From the NCBI RefSeq assembly GCF_045679555.1, contig NC_092091.1, forward strand, positions 73,570,027 to 73,634,026: a DNA stretch of 64,000 nt. The letters are read 5' to 3'. Source of the DNA: Salvelinus alpinus (taxonomy: Eukaryota > Chordata > Actinopteri > Salmoniformes > Salmonidae). Below are positions 56,088-64,000 of the stretch, one piece after another (position 1 is the first letter of the stretch; the number at the start of each line of letters is the position of its first letter). Made by a program: the position numbers and the translations under genes. Under the pieces are notes generated by a model. The model searched no databases. It was not told the origin of the DNA and saw only the letters and a program-made list of their open reading frames with translations.

Positions 56088-57455
56088 TCAGAGCACAGGG
56101 TAGGGCAGTGTGAGCAGAACCAGCGGTGTCGTTTGACTTAGCAAACGAAGATCGGATGTCGTCGACCTTCTTTTCAAAATGGTTGACGAAGTCATCTGCA
56201 GAGAGGGAGGAGGGGGGGGAGGGGGAGGAGGATTCAGGAGGGAGGAGAAGGTGGCAAAGAGCTTCCTAGGGTTAGAGGCAGATGCTTGGAATTTAGAGTG
56301 GTAGAAAGTGGCTTTAGCAGCAGAGACAGAAGAGGAAAATGTAGAGAGGAGGGAGTGAAAGGATGCCAGGTCCGCAGGGAGGCGAGTTTTCCTCCATTTC
56401 CGCTCGGCTGCCCGGAGCCCTGTTCTGTGAGCTCGCAATGAGTCGTCGAGCCACGGAGCGGGAGGGGAGGACCGAGCCGGCCTGGAGGATAGGGGACATA
56501 GAGAGTCAAAGGATGCAGAAAGGGAGGAGAGGAGGGTTGAGGAGGCAGAATCAGGAGATAGGTTGGAGAAGGTTTGAGCAGAGGGAAGAGATGATAGGAT
56601 GGAAGAGGAGAGGGTAGCGGGGGAGAGAGAGCGAAGGTTGGGACGGCGCGATACCATCCGAGTAGGGGCAGTGTGGGAAGTGTTGGATGAGAGCGAGAGG
56701 GAAAAGGATACAAGGTAGTGGTCGGAGACTTGGAGGGGAGTTGCAATGAGGTTAGTGGAAGAACAGCATCTAGTAAAGATGAGGTCGAGCGTGTTGCCTG
56801 CCTTGTGAGTAGGGGGGGAAGGTGAGAGGGTGAGGTCAAAAGAGGAGAGGAGTGGAAAGAAGGAGGCAGAGAGGAATGAGTCAAAGGTAGACGTGGGGAG
56901 GTTAAAGTCGCCCAGAACTGTGAGAGGTGAGCCGTCCTCAGGAAAGGAGCTTATCAAGGCATCAAGCTCATTGATGAACTCTCCGAGGGAACCTGGAGGG
57001 CGATAAATGATAAGGATGTTAAGCTTGAAAGGGCTGGTAACTGTGACAGCATGGAATTCAAAGGAGGCGATAGACAGATGGGTAAGGGGAGAAAGAGAGA
57101 ATGACCACTTGGGAGAGATGAGGATCCCGGTGCCACCACCCCGCTGACCAGAAGCTCTCGGGGTGTGCGAGAACACGTGGGCGGACGAAGAGAGAGCAGT
57201 AGGAGTAGCAGTGTTATCTGTGGTGATCCATGTTTCCGTCAGTGCCAAGAAGTCGAGGGACTGGAGGGAGGCATAGGCTGAGATGAACTCTGCCTTGTTG
57301 GCCGCAGATCGGCAGTTCCAGAGGCTACCGGAGACCTGGAACTCCACGTGGGTCGTGCGCGCTGGGACCACCAGATTAGGGTGGCCGCGGCCACGCGGTG
57401 TGGAGCGTTTGTATGGTCTGTGCAGAGAGGAGAGAACAGGGATAGACAGACACAT
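56088..57455 (-). CDS. LINE apurinic-type endonuclease (ORF2, N-terminal part)
   Basis: 455 codons from ATG at 57453-57455. Endonuclease motifs in order: SLWNCRSAANKAEFI (Asn), LALTETWI (Glu), RGGGTGILIS, IYRPPGS, LGDFNLPT (Asp and Asn), NTLDLIFTR and SDHYLVS (Asp-His). This nuclease nicks target DNA for target-primed reverse transcription. The frame is lost at a G-rich tract (56211-56233, read as poly-Pro); the last 50 or so residues are out of frame relative to the reverse transcriptase. A single indel in that tract, real or a sequencing error, would explain the break. Confidence 0.9.
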   Translation of the reverse strand: MCLSIPVLSSLHRPYKRSTPRGRGHPNLVVPARTTHVEFQVSGSLWNCRSAANKAEFISAYASLQSLDFLALTETWITTDNTATPTALSSSAHVFSHTPRASGQRGGGTGILISPKWSFSLSPLTHLSIASFEFHAVTVTSPFKLNILIIYRPPGSLGEFINELDALISSFPEDGSPLTVLGDFNLPTSTFDSFLSASFFPLLSSFDLTLSPSPPTHKAGNTLDLIFTRCCSSTNLIATPLQVSDHYLVSFSLSLSSNTSHTAPTRMVSRRPNLRSLSPATLSSSILSSLPSAQTFSNLSPDSASSTLLSSLSASFDSLCPLSSRPARSSPPAPWLDDSLRAHRTGLRAAERKWRKTRLPADLASFHSLLSTFSSSVSAAKATFYHSKFQASASNPRKLFATFSSLLNPPPPPPPPPSLQMTSSTILKRRSTTSDLRLLSQTTPLVLLTLPYPVL

Positions 57456-57489
57456 AGTTGACAGGCTACAGAAGAGACTACGCTAATGC

Positions 57490-58255
57490 AAATGGAATGA
57501 CAAGTGGACTACGCGTCTCGAATGTTCAGAAAGTTAAGCTTACGTAGCAAGAATCTTATTGACTAAAATGATTAAGATGATACAGTACTGCTGAAGTAGG
57601 CTAGCTGGCAGTGGCTGCGTTGTTGACTTTGTAGGCTAGCTGGCAGTGGCTGCGTTGTTGACACTACACTAATCAAGTCGTTCCGTTGAGTGTAATAGTT
57701 TCTACAGTGCTGCTATTCGGGGGCTAGCTGGCTAGCTAGCAGTGTTGATTACGTTACGTTGCGTTAAAAGAACGACAATAGCTGGCTAGCTAACCTAGAA
57801 AATCGCTCTAGACTACACAATTATCTTTGATACAAAGACGGCTATGTAGCTAGCTATGTAGCTAGCTACGATCAAACAAATCAAACCGTTGTACTGTAAT
57901 GAAATGAAATGAAAATGTGATACTACCTGTGGAGCGAAGCGGAATGCGACCGGGTTGTTGAGTGCGGAAGTTCTATTCGGTAGACGTTGGCTAGCTGTTG
58001 GCTAGCTAGCAGTGTCTCCTACGTTAAGGACGACAAATAGCTGGCTAGCTAACCTCGGTAAATTAAGATAATCACTCTAAAACTACACACTCTAAACTAC
58101 ACGATTATCTTGGATACGAAGACAGCAAAGACAACTATGTAGCTAGCTAACACTACACTAATCAAGTCGTTCAGTTGAGTGTAATAGTTGCTACAGTGCT
58201 GCTATTCGGTAGACGGTGGACGTTTGCTAGCTGGCTAGCTGCTGGGCAGATAGCA
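57490..58255 (-). promoter_or_regulatory. LINE 5' region with irregular tandem units
   Basis: GGCTAGCTAGCAGTGT occurs at about 57728 and 57993, TAGCTGGCTAGCTAACCT about 250 bp apart (57778, 58028), and CTACACTAATCAAGTCGTTC at 57663 and 58150. A 36-bp piece, GGCTAGCTGGCAGTGGCTGC, is also doubled near 57600. Such 5' monomers can act as internal promoters in some LINEs; that role here is inference. Confidence 0.6.
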
Positions 58256-59192
58256 GTGTCTCTTACCTTGGAGTGGTCAGTGTTATTATAGAACAGTAGT
58301 CTCTTACATTGGGGTGGTCAGTGTTATTATAGAGCAGTAGTCTCTTACCTTGGGGTGGTCAATCTTATTATAGCAGTATTCTCTTACCTTGGGGTGGTCA
58401 ATCTTATTATAGCAGTAGTCTCTTACCTTGGGGTCGTCAGTGTTATTATAGAGCAGTAGTCTCTTACCTTGGGGTGGTCAATCTTATTATAGCAGTAGTC
58501 TCTTACCTTGGGGTCGTCAGTGTTATTATAGAGCAGTAGTCTCTTACCTTGGGGTGGTCAATCTTATTATAGCAGTAGTCTCTTTCCTTGGGGTCGCCAG
58601 TGTTATTATAGAGCAGTAGTCTCTTACCTTGGGGATGGTCAATCTTTTTATAGCAGTAGTCTCTTACCTTGGTGTGTTCAGTGTTATTATAGATCAGTAG
58701 TCTCTTACCTTGGGGTGGTCAGTGTTATTATAGAGCAGTAGTCTCTTACCTTGGGGTGGTCAGTGTTATTATAGAGCAGTAGACTCTTACCTTGGGGTTG
58801 TCAGTGTTATTATAGAGCAGTATTCTCTTACCTTGGGGTGGTCAGTGTTATTATAGAGCAGTAGTCTCTTACCTTGGGGTGGTCAATCTTATTATAGCAG
58901 TAGTCTCTTACCTTGGGGTCGTCAGTGTTATTATAGAGCAGTAGTCTCTTACCTTGGGGTGGTCAGTGTTATTATAGAGCAGTAGTCTCTTACCTTGGGG
59001 TGGTCAGTGTTATTATAGAGCGGTAGTCTCTTACCTTGGGGTGGTCAATCTTATTATAGCAGTAGTCTCTTACCTTGGGGTGCTCAATCTTATTATAGCA
59101 GTAGTCTCTTACCTTGGGATGGTCAGTGTTATTATAGAGCAGTAGTCTCTTACCTTGGGGTGGTCAGTGTTATTATAGAGCAGTATTATCTT
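58256..59192 (-). repeat. 41-bp minisatellite, about 23 copies (unit B, distal block)
   Basis: Continuation of 43322-54356 on the far side of the LINE. It directly abuts the cytoplasmic exon at 59195, whose donor resembles the unit. GGTCAATCTTATTATAGCAG variants match unit A's array better than the central block does. Confidence 0.95.
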
Positions 59193-59194
59193 AC

Positions 59195-59400
59195 CTTTTT
59201 GGTATGAATATGTGTGTGTTACCAGTCGCTGGTCTCCTGGTCCATTATTAGGAGCAGTGTCCTCTGTCTCTTCTCTCTTGGTGCTGGTCTCACCGTCTCT
59301 CAGGGTGTCTGCACTGACGTACATATATTAACAATCCTCTCCTCCATCTCACTTCTGTCCAAGTTGACTTTCTTGTTCATATTTGGCTCAGCATAGGTGA
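59195..59400 (-). pseudogene. C-type lectin cytoplasmic-tail exon, frameshifted (unit B)
   Basis: Minus strand reads YAEPNMNKKVNLDRSEM, EERIVNI, then after the two-base insertion shared with unit A, VSADTLRDGETSTKREE and THTYSYQK up to AAAAAG|GTAAGA at 59195. The start codon seen in unit A is not in frame here. It is a membrane-lectin tail exon that can no longer be translated through. Confidence 0.7.
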
Positions 59401-59472
59401 CCTTTGACATCTTTAACAATGCCTGGGTTTTTCTTTCTATGTAGGTCTACTATACATTAAGTCTCTGCTTCT

Positions 59473-59718
59473 GGAATGTGCTCCTGAGTGGTGCTGCGGT
59501 CTAGGGCACTGCATATAAGTGCTAGAGGTGTTCCTACTGACCCTGGTTCAATTCCAGGCTGTATCACAACTCTCTGTGATTGGGAGTACCATAGGGTGGT
59601 GCACAATTGTCCCAGTGTCGTCCCGGTTAGGATTTGGCTGGGGTAGGCCGTCATTGTAAATAAGAATTTGTTCTTAATTGACTGGCCTAGATAACGAAAT
59701 AAAACATAGAATTATGTT
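59473..59718 (+). mobile_element. tRNA-derived salmonid SINE (HpaI/SmaI type), unit B
   Basis: Same insertion as 14795-15040, flanked by copies of the same 20-bp target duplication at 59453-59472 and 59719-59738. B box GGTTCAATTCC is kept. Confidence 0.92.
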
Positions 59719-59908
59719 TACATTAAGTCTCTGCTTCTAGAGATATCTCTGTCATCTGTGTGTCTCTGTCTGTGTGACTGCTGTAGGTGTTAACTTAACT
59801 AACAAAATGACACGGGTAGTTGTGGCAATGCTAATATAAAAAATATAACACGTTTGCATACTTGTGTGCAAGTGTGCATGAGAGAGATTGTTACAGTGGT
59901 TATTGTTA

Positions 59909-59996
59909 AACTATTTTCTGCAGCACAATATAAATCATTCCATGTCTCTACATGGTCATCTTGTCCAGAGTATATCTCAACACAGTCCTCCTGTCC
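59909..59996 (-). pseudogene. C-type lectin final-exon fragment (unit B)
   Basis: Minus strand reads PGQEDCVEIYSGQDDHVETW then NDLYCAAEN. It is more complete than the unit A copy (15240-15300) but still lacks the sugar-selecting motif and the closing WIC. Confidence 0.75.
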
Positions 59997-60006
59997 AGGG
60001 AATGGG

Positions 60007-60530
60007 ACTTGCTATTTGTGATGATGGTTGAGGAGTTTTTGAGTGACAGCTGGTTGAACCACTGAAAATATCCACTTCACTTCCCTCTTTTGGGGCCCAT
60101 GTAGGGGAACAACAATCAAATATGAGCATTTGATATTTTACTAATATGTAACTTGACAACAAAGACTGACTGTCAAAGATTATTAAGTAACATCCTTTGA
60201 TACCCTGACATCTCTACAGTCAACTCCTATACATTGTATGCAATGGGTGAATGGTAGTGTTGAGAATGTTTCCACCGGGTCTAAATTGGACCATGTAATT
60301 ATCTGCAGTAAGTAAGAAGAATATATTTGAATTGGATTGATGAAGTGCACGACATGCAGAGTGTGAACAAAGTCAAATGTACTAACTTCATGTTGACTCT
60401 GGTGATGTGTCAAGCATATCTTCTGGTACACAGGAAGCTACAAACAGGAAATAAGTCAGACTTTTATTATTAGTATGATACTACAAACATGTTTGCATGC
60501 ACATGTGAGTGTGTGAGGGTTTGAGAGAGA
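60007..60530 (-). other. 3' flank of lectin copy (unit B)
   Basis: Counterpart of 15301-15830, ending in a GA microsatellite at 60531-60563. No gene seen. Confidence 0.5.
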
Positions 60531-60532
60531 GC

Positions 60533-60567
<35 letters not shown>

Positions 60568-60629
60568 GAGGAGGAAGTTGTGTGCACTGTAGTCTACTGT
60601 ATGTGTTACAGTATGTTGTCATGGTGATG

Positions 60630-60697
60630 TTACAACGCTTTCTCACAAATCCAGTTGAGTTTGTTCGCTGTCACATGACAAGTCGTTCCATGACTTT
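60630..60697 (-). pseudogene. C-type lectin final exon, truncated (unit B)
   Basis: Only the last about 65 bp of the exon found at 15920-16067 remain (WNDLSC and the ICEKAL end), with a small insertion (GTTC in the GTTTGTTCGCTG stretch) that shifts the frame. At 60697 it is fused directly to Tc1 sequence. Confidence 0.8.
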
Positions 60698-61180
60698 GAT
60701 GAAAACCTCATACTGGGGTGAAGGTTCAACTTCTAACAGGACAATGACCCTAAGCACACAGCCAAGACAATGCAGGAGTGGCTTCGGGACAAGTCTCTGA
60801 ATGTTCTTGAGTGGCCAACCAGAGCCCAGACTTGAACCCAATTGAACATCTCCTAACAGAACTGAAAAAAGCTCTGCAGCGACGTTCCCCATCCAACCTA
60901 ACAGAGCTTGAGAGGATCTGCAGAGAAGAATGGGAGAAACTCCCCAAATCTGGTGTGCCAAGCTTGTAGCGTCATACCCAAGAAGATTCAAGAATGTAAT
61001 CCCTGCCAAAGATGCTTCAACAAAGTACTGAGTAAAGGGTCTTAATACTTATGTAAATGTGATATATTTCAGTATTGTGTGTTGATTGATGAGGAAAAAA
61101 CTATTATAACCAATTTTAGAATTAGGCTGTAACGTAAGAAAAATGTTGGAAAAAGTTAAGGATCCTGCACTGTATATCAC
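60698..61180 (+). mobile_element. Tc1-like transposon, 3' part (unit B)
   Basis: Counterpart of about 18690-19165, starting GATGAAAACCTCATACTGGG. The 5' two-thirds and the inserted LINE-like tail are missing through the deletion that also removed the lectin exon's 5' half. Confidence 0.85.
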
Positions 61181-61234
61181 TCAATAGCCATTGTCAATGT
61201 TAAGGTTTATAGTACACTACGTAGCATTGCATGT

Positions 61235-61299
61235 AGGCTGTACACTAATATCCACTCCAAAACACACAGCAGCCAGCCTGTAGAGTCTTGGTCTACCAT
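61235..61299 (-). pseudogene. C-type lectin transmembrane-exon remnant (unit B)
   Basis: After acceptor CTTCTGCAG reads DGRPRLYRLAAVCFGVDI, as in unit A at 19230-19290. Confidence 0.6.
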
Positions 61300-61308
61300 C
61301 TGCAGAAG

Positions 61309-61495
61309 AGCACACACCCACACACTCACACGCACACCACACACACACCGCACGCACGCACGCACACCACACGCACGCACACACACACTCCACACGCACG
61401 CACACACGCCCGCACGCACACACGCCCGCACGCACACACACACCCACACCCACCCACACGCACGCACCCACGCACACACGCACCCACGCACACAC
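61309..61495. repeat. (CA)/(CGCA)/(CCA) mixed microsatellite (unit B)
   Basis: Counterpart of 19309-19465. Confidence 0.95.
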
Positions 61496-61909
61496 ATCTT
61501 ACATCACTAACGATGACAACTGAACCAAGTGCAAATCAAAACTAGATGTTGAACTGCTGTCTGTACCCAGTGGGATGATTTTACCAACTGAGACACAGAA
61601 GAAAATCTATCAACACTTCACTAGTGTTGTTTTATTATATGGTTTTAGTGTTTGTCTAGTTATGTCTGTGTGTGTCACAGGAGGTTGGTGGCACCTTCAT
61701 TGGGGAGGACGTGCTTGTGTTAATGACTGGAGCAGAATAGGTGGACAACAGCAGAATGAAGGGTTGACAGAAAACAGAGAGGGTGGAGACCCCATTAGAC
61801 ACCATGATGAGTGTGTAGCAGACAGGTCCTCTGGTGCTTGGTGTTGCCGAAGGTTGTGAGTCATTTTCACTTTTCATTAGCATTGTTTTTGTTTGTGTGT
61901 GTGAGTGTC
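61496..61909. other. Non-coding stretch with repeat pieces
   Basis: Counterpart of 19466-19914, with a short deletion near 61848. No gene seen. Confidence 0.5.
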
Positions 61910-62302
61910 TATGGCTTCCACTAGATATCAACAGTCTTTGTTCAATGTTTCAGGCTTGTTTCTTCCCAAACGAGGAAGAATTTAGAGTTTTAGTATTGGA
62001 AGTATTGGAGTTGGAAATCAGTCAGTAATTTTGCTTTTCTCTTGAACATACTTCTTTCCGTATGAAATATTATAGTTTAATTACATTTTAGGGTACCTGA
62101 GGATTCAATAGAAATGTATTTTGACTTGTTTTAACGAAGTTTAGCGGTAGCTTTTTGGATTCCTGTCTCTGCATGTTGAATGAGTGGATTACTCAAATCG
62201 ATGGTGCCAACTAAACTGACTTTTTGGGATATAAAGAAGGATGTTATCTTACATAACGACCATACATGTTGTAGTTGGGACCCTTTGGATTGCAAATCAG
62301 AG
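61910..62302 (+). mobile_element. TTAA-type non-autonomous element, truncated (unit B)
   Basis: Matches 19915-20309 and stops where a GA run begins. This is the right end of unit B. Confidence 0.55.
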
Positions 62303-62324
62303 AGAGAGAGAGAGAAAGAGAGAG

Positions 62325-62760
62325 AGACCAAAATAATGGTGTTCCAAAAAAGGTCCAGTTGCCAGAAATACAAATTCCATCTTGACACCGTTGCCCTAGA
62401 GCACACAAAAAACTATACATACCTTGGTCTAAACATCAGCGCCACAGTTAACTTCCACAAAGCTGTGAATGTTCTGAGAGACAAGGCAAGAAGGGCATTC
62501 TATGCCATCAAAATGAACATAAAATTTGACATACCAATTAAGATCTGGCTAAAAAAGACTTGAATCAGTTATATTTATTTTCCCTTTTGTACTTTAACCA
62601 TTTGCACATTGTTACAACACTGTATATGTACATGGAACGTCTGTGAGTGTAATGTTCACTGCTCATTTTTGTTGTTTATTTCACTTCTGTATATTATCTA
62701 CTTCACTTGCTTGGCAATGTTAACATGTTTCCCATGCCAATAAAGCCCTTGCATTGAATT
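62325..62760 (+). mobile_element. Non-LTR retrotransposon, 3' fragment (different family)
   Basis: Encodes a short reverse-transcriptase end, KIMVFQKRSSCQKYKFHL, YTYLGLNISATVNFHKAVN and DKARRAFYAIKMN, then a 3' region ending CCAATAAAGCCCTTGCATTG and AATTGAATT. The C-terminal sequence is unlike the CR1/L2 copies elsewhere in the window. Frame 62330-62563 ends at TGA. The clade is not identified. Confidence 0.75.
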
Positions 62761-62806
62761 GAATTTAGAGAGAGAGAGAGACACAGAGAGACACTGGGGG
62801 TTATTG

Positions 62807-63967
62807 TTATACCACTTTCTCACATATCCAGTCATGATGTGTTTTGCAATTTTCATCATTCCATGTCTTTACAGGGTCATATTGTCCATAGTATATCTCA
62901 ACACAGTCCTCTTGCCCATTATCATCAGGCTGTCCTCCCGTCCAGTACCTAAACAACACAGAGAACCAGACAATCAGACACTCTGGTACAAACATCCTCC
63001 TCAATTATACAAATAGTCCTACATTTTAAAGACACACTCTGTAAGATCATCATACCATTATCAAGAATGGACCATCAACACATTTCCATTACCTTTTCAT
63101 ATGTAAATCTTACCTGGTTTCTATAATACATCTATAGTTCTCTTCCATGACATTCATGAGTGGAAACATACCTTTTTATGAACATGATTGGAAGCAATAT
63201 ATCTTTGTTGTTTTTAATCTCCATATCACAAGGTAAAATGGTCAAATCTCTCACCCTGTCGTCAGTGGGGTGCCGTCCACCCACTTCCAGGTCCCCTCAG
63301 TAACAGAGTCATTCAGACCAATCCAGGCTCTCAGGTGGAGGTTGAAGAGAAATGTCTGTTGTGAGAAAGATAAAAACTGTCACTTTTAATATATTTATAA
63401 AATACTGCACACATATTAGTTTACTGATGAAAAGTATCACTCTCACTCACTCACTCACTCACTCACTCACTCACTCACTCACTCACTCACTCACTCACTC
63501 ACCTGTTCCTCTCTGCTGTTAATGATCACCAGGTCTGCTCCTCTCTCCAGACAGTCCTGTCTGCTCTCCTCCCAGGGTTTCTTCTCAGTAGAGAGGAAGT
63601 ACAAACTGGAGTCAAAGTATCTCCATCCCTCCTGACAATGCTGCTCTGTTGAAGAGCAAAGTTGAACATGTTGAGAAACTTAGTCAGTATCTTTATACTC
63701 ATAAACCCATTGATATATAATTACTGTTGATTTTACTTCTAATTTATCACAGTTATATCTCACCTATCACAAAAAGCTTTGCCTGAATATGGCCTTTCTC
63801 TTTAGTCAGGTTATTGTATCTGGTCTGTAGCTGGTCTCTCTCTTCAGTCAGGTTGTTGTATCTGGTCTGTAGTTGGTCTCTCTCTGCAGTTGCGTTGGTC
63901 TTATAAAGGGAAAAACTCTGTGACAAGTTGTTCCTTTTATCCTCAGAATCTTTGATGGCTCTGTTAT
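62807..63967 (-). CDS. C-type lectin receptor gene (CD209-like), 4 exons, 5' part outside window
   Basis: Exons on the minus strand: 63764-63967, 63503-63645, 63255-63355 and 62807-62948, all with AG acceptors and GT donors and matching phases; stop at 62807-62809. The first is a stalk with two 14-residue units (ERDQLQTRYNNLT), two heptads each, predicting a coiled coil that would oligomerise the receptor; NAT and NLT are possible N-glycosylation sites. The other three form a full C-type lectin domain: EQHCQEGWRYF, CLERGADLVIINSREEQ, AWIGLNDSVTEGTWKWVDG, RYWTGGQPDDNG and VKTWNDENC..DWICEK. QPD plus WND predicts calcium-dependent galactose-type binding. Type II receptor topology is inferred from the family; tail and anchor exons lie beyond 64000. 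No defect is visible. The symbol cannot be fixed from this part. Confidence 0.9.
63437..63502 (-). repeat. (GTGA)n microsatellite forming a lectin 5' splice site
   Basis: The plus strand shows about 16 CTCA/TCAC units directly next to the exon ending at 63503. On the minus strand the donor is CAG|GTGAGTGAGTGAG, so the splice site itself has expanded and many GTGAGT sites lie in series. Confidence 0.95.
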
Positions 63968-64000
63968 CTATAAAGTATAAACATATAGTTACCAACTAAA

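Larger units (their letters stand above)
54357..58255 (-). mobile_element. CR1/L2-type LINE, near full length, inside the 41-bp array
   Basis: A minus-strand non-LTR retrotransposon with a 5' region of irregular tandem units (57490-58255), an endonuclease-reverse transcriptase ORF split by one frameshift, a short G-rich 3' region and the tail with GTCATTTAGCAGACGCTCTT and TTTACATTTA. The 41-bp array continues on both sides. No clear target duplication was seen; the 5' junction falls in CAGTGTCTCTTACC, which overlaps the array. It is absent from unit A, so it came after the duplication. Confidence 0.9.

Overview
The window is vertebrate nuclear DNA, almost certainly from a salmonid fish. The evidence is a tRNA-derived SINE of the salmonid HpaI/SmaI type, several decayed Tc1-like transposons, CR1/L2-type LINEs, TTAA-bounded non-autonomous elements, a Gypsy-like LTR element, and exons of the fish C-type lectin family usually annotated as CD209-like or CLEC4-like. 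No prokaryotic feature is present, and there is one 100-N assembly gap at 20509-20608.

The backbone is a large tandem duplication. Unit A (about 1-20309, its left end outside the window) and unit B (about 31099-62302) hold the same landmarks in the same order and orientation: Tc1 3' end, 56-bp repeats, a LINE fragment, 44-bp repeats, a SINE remnant, a GA-rich microsatellite, lectin exons, 46-bp repeats, 41-bp repeats, a lectin exon, a SINE, lectin exon fragments, a Tc1 3' part, a lectin transmembrane exon, and a TTAA element. Between the units (20310-31098) are nested transposons, a pogo-like transposase pseudogene and the last two exons of a plus-strand lectin. Right of unit B is the best lectin gene, on the minus strand (62807-63967, running off the window): a coiled-coil stalk plus a complete three-exon carbohydrate-recognition domain with QPD and WND motifs.

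Within the units only lectin debris remains, mostly on the minus strand: cytoplasmic-tail exons, transmembrane exons and several final exons, some open and some broken. Both copies of the cytoplasmic exon share the same frameshift, so that gene died before the duplication.

The most striking observation is that major minisatellites are made of lectin splice junctions. The 44-bp unit contains the final-exon 3' splice site plus the first ten exon bases. The 41-bp unit contains the 5' splice site that follows the cytoplasmic exon, and has grown to about 290 copies in unit B (about 12 kb, split by a near-intact LINE) against about 30 in unit A. The intact lectin gene also has a 5' splice site that has become a (GTGA)n microsatellite. 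Nearly every tandem array differs strongly in copy number between the two units. The region therefore reads as an unstable, expanding lectin cluster with few functional genes.
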